From assembly GCF_030691015.1 (NCBI RefSeq), contig NZ_JAUYFF010000001.1, positions 248,001 to 312,000 of the forward strand: a stretch of 64,000 nucleotides of DNA, written 5' to 3'. The notes under the pieces are model-generated. The model was not told the origin of the DNA. It worked only from the letters and a program-made list of their open reading frames with translations, and did not search any database. This document shows positions 1 through 8,318 of this stretch, in pieces (the stretch's first letter is position 1; the number at the start of each line of letters is the position of its first letter). The translations under genes and the position numbers were made by a program. The DNA comes from Sulfuricurvum sp. (GTDB taxonomy: Bacteria; Campylobacterota; Campylobacteria; Campylobacterales; Sulfurimonadaceae).

Positions 1-311
1 AGAATCAACTCGAAAAACTCGATGTCGCCGTCGTGATTCACGGTGATGCTTATAAATTTTTCATCAAAGATCTCAAAAACTCCCCTTATAAAAATGACGC
101 AAATCTTCTTAAAGCACACGACCAGCTCGGCAAACGGCTCATCGCTATGGCAAAAAACTACGATGTGGAATTTATCATGTGCGAATCAGGGATGAAATCT
201 CTGAAAATCGACAAAAACACCCTCTATGATTTTGTGAAACTCACCCCGAGTTCTACGATCGGGTTGATCGATAAACAAAACGACCATTTTGCCTATGTGC
301 CGATTCACTAA
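1..311 (+). CDS. DsrE/DsrF-like family protein, 5' end outside window
   Basis: The reading frame is open from the first bases of the window (codons reading N-Q-L-E-K-L-D-V-A-V-V-I-H-G-D), so the gene starts upstream and only its last ~100 residues are seen. The strand-helix pattern 'VAVVIHGDA', followed by a stretch ending 'VEFIMCESGM' with a single cysteine and 'IGLIDKQNDHFAYVPIH', fits the small DsrE-like fold that includes sulfur-relay and periplasmic COG1416-type proteins. A GTG at 33 could start a shorter product but would cut the first strand. The stop codon directly abuts the porin start at 312, so the two are probably cotranscribed. The function is not known; family assignment is moderately sure. 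Confidence 0.7.
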   Translation, partial: NQLEKLDVAVVIHGDAYKFFIKDLKNSPYKNDANLLKAHDQLGKRLIAMAKNYDVEFIMCESGMKSLKIDKNTLYDFVKLTPSSTIGLIDKQNDHFAYVPIH

Positions 312-1568
312 ATGAGCATCCGACTCAATACTATCATTCTACTCATTGGGAGCATTGCGCTCAATACTTCAGCTTTAGCTCAAAGTCTTGAAGAGATGTT
401 TAGCAAAGGGAAAATGAATGCTCAGCTTCGCGCATTCTGGTACGACGGCGACCGTGAGCTACGGATCGACCGAACCGCCCTCACACTCGGAGGGATTTTG
501 AGCTATAAAACAGCCCCTTACGAAGGGTTCAGCGGAGGCGTTTCGTTCTTTTCGAGTAACGGAGTTACCTCGCTGACACAGATGCCCGAATCGGGGCAAA
601 CCCATAACCTCAACCCTAATGGCAGTTCCATCAACACTCTTGGCGAAGCCTACCTCCAATACAGTGGATATGATACCGTTGTGAAATACGGACGCCAGCG
701 TCTCGACCTCCCCCTCTCAAACGACTACTACAACCGGATGCTCCCCAACAGTTTCGAAGCACTCAGTTGTGAGAATCGTTCCATCGACCATGTCACCCTC
801 AAAGGTGCTTATATCACGGGGTGGAAATACAAAGGCTCCGATACCTTCGTCTCACCCACCTACTCGCTCGGGATTGACCGTGACATCGCCGTCCTGGGAG
901 CGATCTATTCTCCGGCATCACCATGGAAAATCGAACTCTTCGACACCTATGTCCATGATGTGATGAACGCCCCTTATCTGCAAATCATCGACAATGCTAT
1001 TTGGAAATCGTCCGATGGGACAACCTTTTCGGGAGCATTACAATATCTGAGCGAACAGAGTATCGGAGACAATGCCGCAGGAGAAGTCGATACCTATCTG
1101 CTAGGGCTACGAGGAACTCTAACGAAGGGTGAGTGGAGTCTGAGCGCTCTATACACCCGTATCGGCGATCAGAGCTTGCTAGGGACAGGCGGACGGTATG
1201 AGAAGATGGGGTGGGGAGCCTTTATCACCTACACCGATCTGCAAATCGACGGAGAGAGTGAAAACGCAGGTGCGGAAGCGTACGGAGGAGTCCTCACCTA
1301 TCGCCCTGATTCGACGTTCGAGATTTCGGCCAAATATATGCGGATCGATCAAAGCGACGCTATCCAATCCAACCCCGCATCGCTCACCCAAAATCCCCGC
1401 CCCGATTCGGACGAGGTCAATATCGATGCGACCTATCAGCCGCGTAAAGAATTTCGTTTGCGAACCCGTTTAGCACGTATCAATTATGAGCGTGACAGCA
1501 CGTCACTCTATCAGAACAAAGCATACGATGAGACTAATGTGAGAATTATTGCCGATTATATGTTTTAA
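312..1568 (+). CDS. Opr-family outer membrane porin
   Basis: A 418-residue exported beta-barrel protein. Residues 1-23 are a clear signal peptide ending 'SALA', and the mature N-terminus 'QSLEEMFSKGK' is typical of Opr/OprD-like porins in Campylobacterota. The body alternates aromatic and polar residues, as in beta strands, and the last residue is Phe ('ADYMF'), the usual signal for outer membrane insertion. It should be a passive channel for small solutes; the substrate cannot be told. The start abuts the preceding stop with no obvious ribosome site, suggesting translational coupling. The gene ends 8 bases from the convergent DUF3147 gene. Confidence 0.85.
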   Translation: MSIRLNTIILLIGSIALNTSALAQSLEEMFSKGKMNAQLRAFWYDGDRELRIDRTALTLGGILSYKTAPYEGFSGGVSFFSSNGVTSLTQMPESGQTHNLNPNGSSINTLGEAYLQYSGYDTVVKYGRQRLDLPLSNDYYNRMLPNSFEALSCENRSIDHVTLKGAYITGWKYKGSDTFVSPTYSLGIDRDIAVLGAIYSPASPWKIELFDTYVHDVMNAPYLQIIDNAIWKSSDGTTFSGALQYLSEQSIGDNAAGEVDTYLLGLRGTLTKGEWSLSALYTRIGDQSLLGTGGRYEKMGWGAFITYTDLQIDGESENAGAEAYGGVLTYRPDSTFEISAKYMRIDQSDAIQSNPASLTQNPRPDSDEVNIDATYQPRKEFRLRTRLARINYERDSTSLYQNKAYDETNVRIIADYMF

Positions 1569-1575
1569 GTGATCG

Positions 1576-1926
1576 TTATAACTCAATCCCTATTTTGCCC
1601 AATACCCAGATCATCGCATAATAGGCCATAATAGTGATAAGCGCCGCTATCCCCAAACTCAGATAAAAGTTAAGCCCTTTTTTCAGCAGAAGAGGCAAAG
1701 TCGCAAAAAGTGTCAACGAAGGGATTACAAGCCAGAATATCGACATCGAGAGCTGAGATATTTTTTCGACGTCCTTTGTCTCGGTGTAAATCCATATCAT
1801 GGCTAGAATTGAGATCAATGGTAATGAAGCGAGAAGCCCTCCCATGAATGAACTCCGTTTGGCGACTTCAGCTATCGCCACGAGAAGAGATGCGGACAAT
1901 ACTATTTTTAGGATAATGTAGACCAT
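1576..1926 (-). CDS. DUF3147 family membrane protein
   Basis: A 116-residue hydrophobic protein with about four membrane segments and almost no soluble part. The run 'EVAKRSSFMGGLLASLP' between the first two segments is characteristic of the DUF3147 family, whose role is unknown. A good ribosome site (AGGGAG) sits about seven bases before the ATG. It lies 30 bases downstream of the cation transporter gene on the same strand, so the two are probably one transcript. I can support inner membrane location only. Confidence 0.7.
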   Translation of the reverse strand: MVYIILKIVLSASLLVAIAEVAKRSSFMGGLLASLPLISILAMIWIYTETKDVEKISQLSMSIFWLVIPSLTLFATLPLLLKKGLNFYLSLGIAALITIMAYYAMIWVLGKIGIEL

Positions 1927-1956
1927 TTTTTTCTCCCTTTTACCTACGCTGCAGCA

Positions 1957-2844
1957 TCAAAACTCAAATACATCGATATAAATGTCAAGTCTATGCTGTG
2001 GAAGTATCTTTTGAATTTTATGCTTCAATTCTTTGATATCTTGCTCAATTTCAGATCCCAGTTTATCATCTTTGACATTCATCGAGATAACCAATAAAAC
2101 TTCCTCCGAACCGATGAACATACTCCGTACCGAATTGATATGTACCAGTACATTTGACTCTTCTTTTACGAGATTCTTGATCTGTCGGATTGTCTCACGA
2201 TCCAAACTTTCACCGACGAGTAATTTTTTAAGCTCAACGAACAGCAGCGTCGATAGGGATAAGAGTAAAATACCGATCATCAGTGCCGCAATCCCATCGA
2301 ATATGGGGTCGACATATAAAGAGAGAACAAGCCCTACGGCTAAAATAAATAGCCCTAACAAGGCACCGGAATCTTCGATAAGAACCACCAGAATATGAGA
2401 CGAGGAGCTTTTTTCGATCGTTTTAAAGATATCTTTGAGTTTTGTTCCGCTCTCTTTGAGGGCAACTTTTAACGCTCCCCCCTCAAGTATCACGGCGAGG
2501 ATGATAATACCTACGATGAGCCACGGATGTTGAATCTCTTGGGGGTCCATGATCTTGTGAATCCCCTCATAGAGTGAAAATAATCCGCCAAGCGAAAAAA
2601 GGACAACGGCAACAACAAACGACCAAAAGAAGTTGGCTTTTCCCTGCCCGAATGAATGAGCTTCCGATTTCCCCCGTGCCGCCTGTTTTTGACCGACTAA
2701 TACCAGAGCTTGATTTCCGCAATCGGCAGTGCTGTGTATCGCTTCCGCCATCATCGAAGCCGAGCCGGTAAAAAAGGCGGCAAGACCTTTTGCCACAGCG
2801 ATAATTCCATTGGCGACCAAAGCCGTCTTGACACTTTTTGACAT
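1957..2844 (-). CDS. Cation diffusion facilitator (CDF) family transporter
   Basis: A 295-residue CDF protein predicted to exchange a divalent metal for protons across the inner membrane. Membrane helix 2 carries 'EAIHSTADCGNQ', with the His and Asp of the HxxxD metal site; helix 5 has 'LIEDSGALLG', the Glu-Asp version seen in the ZnT9-like branch rather than the usual HxxxD. A cytoplasmic C-terminal domain follows helix 6, with 'VHINSVRSMFIGSEEVLLVISM'-type alternating strands. Length and topology (six helices) are normal. Substrate is likely Zn, Fe or Co, but the branch is poorly defined. The start is ATG with AAGG about ten bases upstream. Confidence 0.88.
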   Translation of the reverse strand: MSKSVKTALVANGIIAVAKGLAAFFTGSASMMAEAIHSTADCGNQALVLVGQKQAARGKSEAHSFGQGKANFFWSFVVAVVLFSLGGLFSLYEGIHKIMDPQEIQHPWLIVGIIILAVILEGGALKVALKESGTKLKDIFKTIEKSSSSHILVVLIEDSGALLGLFILAVGLVLSLYVDPIFDGIAALMIGILLLSLSTLLFVELKKLLVGESLDRETIRQIKNLVKEESNVLVHINSVRSMFIGSEEVLLVISMNVKDDKLGSEIEQDIKELKHKIQKILPQHRLDIYIDVFEF

Positions 2845-2910
2845 TAGTAAGAACCTTGGGAAGGAATACGCTTAGATGAAGAGGGATGAGAGGGTGTCCT
2901 GTCCATGGGC

Positions 2911-3315
2911 TTAGTAACTCATCGAACCGGCATTGATCAAACCGATAGCAATCGACATAAACGCCATAAACGTACCGACGGAGAGGTCACCGTTATCGAT
3001 ATGTTTTTTAACCGAGAATTTGCCGCTCAAACGAGTGAGGATCAGTGCAAAAATAAGTTGTATCGACATCGCGACACCGGCCCACATCACAAAATCGATA
3101 TACGAAACACTATGAACCAATGCACTGTAAAGTGGGATTGAGAGACCTAAGATAGCTCCGCCGAATCCTAGTGCCGCTGCTGTGTTGTTCGCACCGAAAA
3201 TCATTTGATAATCATCATACGGAGTAACTTTCGCATAGAGAAAAAGAAATAGGCCAAAAACCGCTATTGCGGTAAAGAAGAAAAGGGCAAATGAGAGAAA
3301 ATAGTCTATAAACAA
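2911..3315 (-). CDS. DUF350 family membrane protein
   Basis: A 134-residue protein with four predicted membrane helices. The central 'NNTAAALGFGGAILGLSIPLYSAL' region is the hallmark of the DUF350 (YjfL/UPF0719) family, whose function is unsettled. The start is a TTG with AAGGA five bases upstream; no ATG or GTG further upstream is better placed. It is separated from the CDF gene by 66 bases on the same strand and may share its transcript. The last helix ends close to the C-terminus 'INAGSMSY'. Confidence 0.75.
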   Translation of the reverse strand: MFIDYFLSFALFFFTAIAVFGLFLFLYAKVTPYDDYQMIFGANNTAAALGFGGAILGLSIPLYSALVHSVSYIDFVMWAGVAMSIQLIFALILTRLSGKFSVKKHIDNGDLSVGTFMAFMSIAIGLINAGSMSY

Positions 3316-3358
3316 GTTAATCCTTTGTTATACATAATGCAATGATAGCCAAAAAAAA

Positions 3359-3955
3359 TTAACGGCACGTCACGTTTGCGTCCACTGTCGCCTCTTCTTT
3401 TTTGGCGTGAGCGCATTGCGTTTTGCTCATTACGACATCGCTAAAACGGGTTTGCCAAAGGAGGGTATTTTTCATTTTCGCAGTATGCAGATCATTACGT
3501 ATAAACTTGGATCCTCCTATTTCAGAATTCCGAAAATCGGTTTTACGGAGAATTGCATCGGTGAAATCGGCTTTCCACACTTTCGCATCCCGTATATCGG
3601 CACGGCTCAAATCACTTCCGTTAAAATGTACCCCTTTGAAATTCGCCCCTTTGGCGTGCATTCCACGCAAATCAGCACGCTCTAATGTCGCTTTCCAAAA
3701 AACGGCTCCTTCTGCATTCGCGCCGCGCAGACTGCACCCGTTGAAATCGCCCATCTCGAAGATGCTACCTCTCAAATCCGCTTTGCTAAGATCGCTTCCG
3801 TGAAAATCACCGCCGCTAAAATCTCTCCGGCTCAAATTCGCATCCCGCAAATCACAGCCGATACACTCTTTCTCTTCCAACGCTTTTTTAAGATGGATGG
3901 CATCATAAGCACTTAGAGTGATCCCTAAAACAATTGCTAACAAGAGTCCTCTCAT
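3359..3955 (-). CDS. Exported pentapeptide-repeat protein
   Basis: A 198-residue protein with a short N-terminal signal ('MRGLLLAIVLGITLSAYDA') followed from about residue 35 to 175 by tandem A(D/N)LxX pentapeptides such as 'DLRDANLSRRDFSGGDFHGSDLSKADL'-type units, expected to form a right-handed quadrilateral beta helix. Two cysteines in 'KECIGCDLRDANL' near the repeat start, plus two close to the C-terminus, suggest disulfides or thiol chemistry in the periplasm. Its ATG overlaps the stop of the thioredoxin-like gene (ATGA), so the two are translationally coupled, which makes a thioredoxin partner plausible. Function unknown. Confidence 0.8.
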   Translation of the reverse strand: MRGLLLAIVLGITLSAYDAIHLKKALEEKECIGCDLRDANLSRRDFSGGDFHGSDLSKADLRGSIFEMGDFNGCSLRGANAEGAVFWKATLERADLRGMHAKGANFKGVHFNGSDLSRADIRDAKVWKADFTDAILRKTDFRNSEIGGSKFIRNDLHTAKMKNTLLWQTRFSDVVMSKTQCAHAKKEEATVDANVTCR

Positions 3956-4350
3956 TTAATCCCCCGAATACGGCGTAACTCACCCAAAAACGGTTGGGGG
4001 CGTTTAGACCCGATGATCGTCTCTTTTTTATTGCCCGCTTTGTCGATAAAAAACATCGTCGGAATCCCGAAAAAATCGTACCCGTCAGGGAGTTTGCTTT
4101 TATGGACATTTTTCTCGATTACAATGAAATGACGGTTCATATAGAGTTCCACCTCTTTATCGTGAAACACTTTGCTTTTCATATAAGCACATTCGGGACA
4201 ATCGTCCGTGGTATACATCATTAATACTATTTTATTTTCTTTTCCCATTTGGAAAACCGCCTGTTTAAATTGCTCATCATTCTGAATGGTTCCACCCCAC
4301 AGGGTTAAAACAGCGGCACAACTTAAAAAAAATACTCTCAACATTCTCAT
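3952..4350 (-). CDS. Periplasmic thioredoxin-fold protein (CPEC active site)
   Basis: A 132-residue protein with a signal peptide (residues 1-20, 'FFLSCAAVLTLWGG') and a thioredoxin-like domain. The active site is C51-P-E-C54 in 'TTDDCPECAYMK', and the cis-Pro segment is 'FFGIPTMFFIDKAG', as in SoxW/DsbE-like proteins. It probably reduces or oxidises disulfides of exported proteins. It is first in a two-gene operon with a cysteine-bearing pentapeptide protein. The ribosome site AAGGA lies six bases from the ATG. A perfect inverted repeat at 4356-4379 lies immediately upstream. Confidence 0.82.
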   Translation of the reverse strand: MRMLRVFFLSCAAVLTLWGGTIQNDEQFKQAVFQMGKENKIVLMMYTTDDCPECAYMKSKVFHDKEVELYMNRHFIVIEKNVHKSKLPDGYDFFGIPTMFFIDKAGNKKETIIGSKRPQPFLGELRRIRGIK

Positions 4351-4355
4351 TCCTT

Positions 4356-4379
4356 ATACTATTACTATCACAATAGTAT
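4356..4379 (-). promoter_or_regulatory. 8-bp perfect inverted repeat upstream of the thioredoxin-like gene
   Basis: ATACTATT and AATAGTAT are separated by eight bases and end six bases from the start codon region, overlapping the place where the 5' leader and ribosome site lie. It may be a repressor operator or an mRNA hairpin that hides the ribosome site. No known regulator is recognised. Confidence 0.45.
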
Positions 4380-4461
4380 CATTTTTACTCCCCGATTTCC
4401 GCGTAAAGAGTGTACTTATCACTTATTTTAAGAGAAATACCCCTATTAAGCTCATATCCTA

Positions 4462-4490
4462 TTGACAAAAAAGGTTACAACCGCTATAAT
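4462..4490 (+). promoter_or_regulatory. Consensus sigma-70-type promoter for tRNA-Lys/tRNA-Glu
   Basis: TTGACA at 4462-4467 and TATAAT at 4485-4490 are both perfect and are 17 bases apart, 43 bases before the first tRNA. A full -35 match is uncommon in Campylobacterota, where -35 boxes are usually weak, and fits a strong stable-RNA promoter. Confidence 0.85.
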
Positions 4491-4532
4491 TCCCGTCCAT
4501 AAATTGTGCTGGAACAGTTTATTGTTATTTAC

Positions 4533-4608
4533 GTCCCGTTAGCTCAGCTGGTAGAGCATTTCACTTTTAATGAAGGGGTCGATGGTTCGAATCCATCACG
4601 GGACACCA
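4533..4608 (+). tRNA. tRNA-Lys (anticodon UUU)
   Basis: A 76-base cloverleaf: acceptor GTCCCGT pairs with ACGGGAC, the D arm is GCTC-GAGC, the anticodon arm is TTTCA-CTTTTAA-TGAAG with TTT at the anticodon, the T loop is GGTTCGAATCC, and CCA is encoded. Transcribed with the tRNA-Glu that follows 22 bases later. Confidence 0.97.
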
Positions 4609-4630
4609 CTTTTTTCAACCACATTTATGT

Positions 4631-4705
4631 GGCCCCATCATCTAATGGTTAGGATTCCAGATTTTCATTCTGGCCATACGAGTTCGAATCTCGTTGGGGT
4701 CACCA
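4631..4705 (+). tRNA. tRNA-Glu (anticodon UUC)
   Basis: A 75-base cloverleaf: acceptor GGCCCCA pairs with TGGGGTC (one G-U pair), the anticodon arm is CCAGA-TTTTCAT-TCTGG with TTC at the anticodon, the T loop is AGTTCGAATCT, and CCA is encoded. It shares the strong promoter upstream of tRNA-Lys. Confidence 0.96.
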
Positions 4706-4766
4706 CTTCATTTTTAAAAAATCATGCTACACTTTCCTCTATTTTATGCCGTTTAAATGAGTCTTA

Positions 4767-6215
4767 ATGAAAAATAAAAACAATTTCTATATAGTCATCA
4801 CTGTTTCGATATTAATGATATTCCTCTCAATCAGTATTTCACTCATTAACTTTATGGTTTCTCTCCATGCCACCGAAACCGACCTAAAAACCCGTTCCCT
4901 CCCGCTGACAGTAGACAATATCTACACCGAAATCCAAAAACACGTCATCGAACCCAATTTGGTCGCGTCCATGATGGCACACGATACATTTCTCAAAGAC
5001 TGGCTCATCAACGATGAACAAAACAGCGAGAAGATCATCCGTTATCTTGAAACGATCAAAAATAAATACGGTATGTTCGTCGCCTTTTTAGTTTCGGAAA
5101 AAACCCAAAGCTACTACACCCAAAACGGGTTTCTTGAACATCTCAGCAGTTCAAAACCTAATAATGCGTGGTATTTTAATTTTAAAAAAGTACAAGAGAA
5201 CAATGAAATCAATCTCGATTTCAATAACAATCTAGACAATTCCCTGATTATGTTTATCAATCATAAAATTTACGACAACGAGTACCATTTAGTCGGAGCC
5301 ACCGGAATCGGACTGAAAATTTCCTATATCAACGATATGCTCAAACGGTTTCGACAGGAGTACAATTTCACCGTCATGTTCGTTAACGAAGAGGGTCAAA
5401 TCATTTTATCCGAACGGACCGACAGCAAAATCCAAAACCTTTCCGATACTCCGGAGCTGAAAAGCCTGAGTGATCAGATCATCGTCAAAGACTCCAAAAT
5501 TCTCGAATACCAAAAAAACGGCGAAAACTATCTCCTCAAGACCAAATACATCCCTGAACTCGATCTGTACCTCCTAGTAGAAGCCAAACTGGATGACTTT
5601 ACCGCAAATGTACGCCAGACGTTTTATCTGAACCTTGCCGCTTCACTGCTGGTAACCGTCATTATCACATTTATCATTCTCCTAATGATCCGTGGATACA
5701 ACGAAAAGCTCGAATTTATGGCACGTAACGATACGCTAACCGGATTGATGAATCGAAGCGCATTCAATGATTCCTTTAATGATTTTCTCCACCTTTCCAA
5801 ACGAAACGGTGATCCTCTGAGCCTTATCTTTTTTGATATCGATAACTTCAAAACCATCAACGATACACTGGGGCATCAGGTGGGAGACAGTGTCCTCATC
5901 CGCATTGCCGAGCTCCTTAAAGCCCGTCTCCGCCGCACCGATATCGTCGGCCGCTGGGGAGGTGAAGAATTTATCCTCGGATTGATTGATACGGATCAAG
6001 AAAATGCCGAGGTGATTGCCGAAACACTGCGCAGCGCATTCGAAGAAGACGCTCGTCTCATTCATCTCGCCCCTTCCCCTGTAACCGCGAGCTTCGGGAT
6101 TGTCACCGCCCGCACCGGCGATACGATAGATACCCTTCTCACACGAGCCGATTCGGCAATGTACCGTGCAAAAGAGCTAGGGAAAAATCGAATAGAAACG
6201 GCGTTAGAACATTAA
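4767..6215 (+). CDS. Membrane diguanylate cyclase with dCache-like sensor
   Basis: A 482-residue protein that should make c-di-GMP from two GTP. Membrane helices lie near residues 8-30 and 288-308 and flank a ~250-residue periplasmic domain whose end ('HLVGATGIGLKI') resembles double Cache sensors. The GGDEF domain follows; its active site is GGEEF at residues 398-402, with an RxxD inhibitory site (R-R-T-D) five residues before it, so activity and product inhibition are both expected. It is preceded by two tRNA genes and ends with a 4-base overlap against the opposing phosphodiesterase gene. The signal sensed is unknown. Confidence 0.88.
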   Translation: MKNKNNFYIVITVSILMIFLSISISLINFMVSLHATETDLKTRSLPLTVDNIYTEIQKHVIEPNLVASMMAHDTFLKDWLINDEQNSEKIIRYLETIKNKYGMFVAFLVSEKTQSYYTQNGFLEHLSSSKPNNAWYFNFKKVQENNEINLDFNNNLDNSLIMFINHKIYDNEYHLVGATGIGLKISYINDMLKRFRQEYNFTVMFVNEEGQIILSERTDSKIQNLSDTPELKSLSDQIIVKDSKILEYQKNGENYLLKTKYIPELDLYLLVEAKLDDFTANVRQTFYLNLAASLLVTVIITFIILLMIRGYNEKLEFMARNDTLTGLMNRSAFNDSFNDFLHLSKRNGDPLSLIFFDIDNFKTINDTLGHQVGDSVLIRIAELLKARLRRTDIVGRWGGEEFILGLIDTDQENAEVIAETLRSAFEEDARLIHLAPSPVTASFGIVTARTGDTIDTLLTRADSAMYRAKELGKNRIETALEH

Positions 6216-8182
6216 GATTCAGAGGCAATAGTATCGGTAGGCTCTCCGAAATAATACCCTTGTGAATAATCGACATCCAGCTCTTTCACTTTTTCAAAAA
6301 CATTTTTAGAGTGGACAAACTCGGCAACCGTTTTGATATTCATATTTTTGGCAAAACTGACAATCGACTTTGTAATCATTTGAGAATTTTTGTCACTATC
6401 GATATTTTTAATCATCGATCCGTCAATTTTAATATAGTCCACTTTCAACTTCATAAGATACTCAAAATTTGAATACCCCGTACCGAAATCATCAATAGAA
6501 ATTTTTGCACCGTATTGTTTGACATTATTGATAAACTCTAAAACTTTATCAAAATTTTCGATCCCTTCGGACTCTATAATTTCAAAGACAATTTTGTGAC
6601 CGATCCCTGACTCTTCCAACTTTTTCAAAATATAGGTATAGATATCTTTGTTCAAAATATCTTCGACCGATATATTGATAGAGACAAAGTAAGGCAAATG
6701 CTGGAATTTTGCAAATGTTTTTTCTATCATAATTTTTGTCAATTGATGATAAAGCTTATTCTTTTTGGCAAGCTCTAAAAAATGGATAGGGGCTATGTAC
6801 AATCCGTGATCGTCCATCATCCGCATAAGTGCTTCGTATTTGACGATTTTCTGTGTTTTGGTATCCACAATCGGTTGGAAGACAGGGACGATTTTATCTT
6901 CTTCTATCGCTTTTCTAAGACGTTTGGTCCAGTCAAAATTTTTCTCATACTCTTTCGTCATTGCCATTGAAGAATCATAAATCAAATAATTCTTTTTAGT
7001 TTTTTTAGCTAGTTTTAGCGCAACGTCCGCATTCACAAGCAGCATCTCCGAACCATACGATATCCCCATTGTCGCGCTGAGGCTTACCTCACTTTTTTCA
7101 TCTATTTTAAAACTTTTTTGAGCGATTTTTTCACTCAGGAATGACGCAAAGATTTTAAACTCATTCATATCTATTGTACTGTTACATATGTGGGCAAATT
7201 CATCCGAATGAAGTCGATAAAGCCCCTTGTTATCAATCATAATCTCTTGTAAAAATTGTGCAAATTCCTTTAAAATCAAGTCTCCTGCCGGATCACCGTA
7301 GAGATCGTTTATCTCTTGAAATCCATCGATATTAATAATGATTAAAAATATATTTTGCCCCTCATCGAGCTTTTCCGTCAATCTTCTTCTGTTTTCCAAA
7401 CCGGTTAAACTGTCAAAATAAAATTGGTGTTCGATCGAATCGAGCATACTGTTAAAAACATCCTTGATCGAATCGATCTCTTCGATATTGTCATTCACTT
7501 CAATCCGTTTTCTCATATCTTGAGAGGCCGTTATATTTTTTATCATATTGGAAAAGTTTTTGATCGGTTTTATCAAATACTGATTGAGTTCTATAAAGAT
7601 AGAGAGATAGATAACAATCGAAAACAGTACGATAAAGACAATAAAAAAGTTTATCATCTCAGTGAGTGGCACTTTTAAATTATCGATCGGATAAGAGACG
7701 TCAATGACCCCTAAAACATCTCCTGCATTCACATTGATATGACATTTTAAACAATTCTCTTTTGCGATGACCGGATAATAATATTCGATCATTTCAGCAT
7801 CGGAAATATTTAATATCTCTTCGCCTTGAATAGCTCTTGCAATATTTTTATCCGTCTCTCTGGCAATCTTATCTTTTTCAATTTCCCCAAACAACTGAAC
7901 AACCCGTTCACTGCGGTATACATTGACTTTCATATTGGCATCGACACTGTTTAGTCTTGCGATAATCTCTTCCAAATCATCTTTGTTCCACCCTCTTTGC
8001 ATAGCGGAATAGAGGGTTTCAAAGACGAGCATACTCGTTTTTTTAGCATCCACATGAGCCAGATTTGCAATCGCGTCTCTCTTCATATATTCACCGTACA
8101 AATACGCGGCCAAGAGAGTTACAAACATCGTAATAAAAATTATTTTTGCCGCAATCTTTGTATAGGTCGTTTTATTTTGCAT
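6212..8182 (-). CDS. Haem-type sensor GGDEF/EAL c-di-GMP phosphodiesterase
   Basis: A 656-residue protein: membrane helix at 10-30; periplasmic domain of about 140 residues carrying a CxxCH haem-attachment motif (C144, C147, H148), as in Tll0287-like/DUF3365 sensors; second helix near 175-197; a HAMP-like linker; GGDEF domain at ~250-400; EAL domain at ~425-650. The GGDEF active site is degenerate (H-S-D-E-F, 325-329), so cyclase activity is unlikely. The EAL domain keeps E450-A-L, the Asp pair D564-D565 in 'DDFGTGYS', and the Lys in 'KIDGSM', so it should hydrolyse c-di-GMP. A redox or gas signal through covalent haem is a reasonable inference. Confidence 0.88.
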   Translation of the reverse strand: MQNKTTYTKIAAKIIFITMFVTLLAAYLYGEYMKRDAIANLAHVDAKKTSMLVFETLYSAMQRGWNKDDLEEIIARLNSVDANMKVNVYRSERVVQLFGEIEKDKIARETDKNIARAIQGEEILNISDAEMIEYYYPVIAKENCLKCHINVNAGDVLGVIDVSYPIDNLKVPLTEMINFFIVFIVLFSIVIYLSIFIELNQYLIKPIKNFSNMIKNITASQDMRKRIEVNDNIEEIDSIKDVFNSMLDSIEHQFYFDSLTGLENRRRLTEKLDEGQNIFLIIINIDGFQEINDLYGDPAGDLILKEFAQFLQEIMIDNKGLYRLHSDEFAHICNSTIDMNEFKIFASFLSEKIAQKSFKIDEKSEVSLSATMGISYGSEMLLVNADVALKLAKKTKKNYLIYDSSMAMTKEYEKNFDWTKRLRKAIEEDKIVPVFQPIVDTKTQKIVKYEALMRMMDDHGLYIAPIHFLELAKKNKLYHQLTKIMIEKTFAKFQHLPYFVSINISVEDILNKDIYTYILKKLEESGIGHKIVFEIIESEGIENFDKVLEFINNVKQYGAKISIDDFGTGYSNFEYLMKLKVDYIKIDGSMIKNIDSDKNSQMITKSIVSFAKNMNIKTVAEFVHSKNVFEKVKELDVDYSQGYYFGEPTDTIASES

Positions 8183-8318
8183 TTTTCACCTACTTAAATT
8201 ATAAAATTAACTTAATTTCTTTAGATATAGAACCTATTATGATACCGAATAGGGGGTGAAAACTATCTTAAAAGAAACTCTACGTTACAATTGTATTGTC
8301 TGTATAAAGGGATTCATT

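Noticed and set aside
3359-3955. Tandem repeats in the pentapeptide genes as a CRISPR or DNA repeat array
   Set aside because: The periodicity is in the protein and DNA copies are degenerate; there are no constant repeats with unique spacers anywhere in the window.
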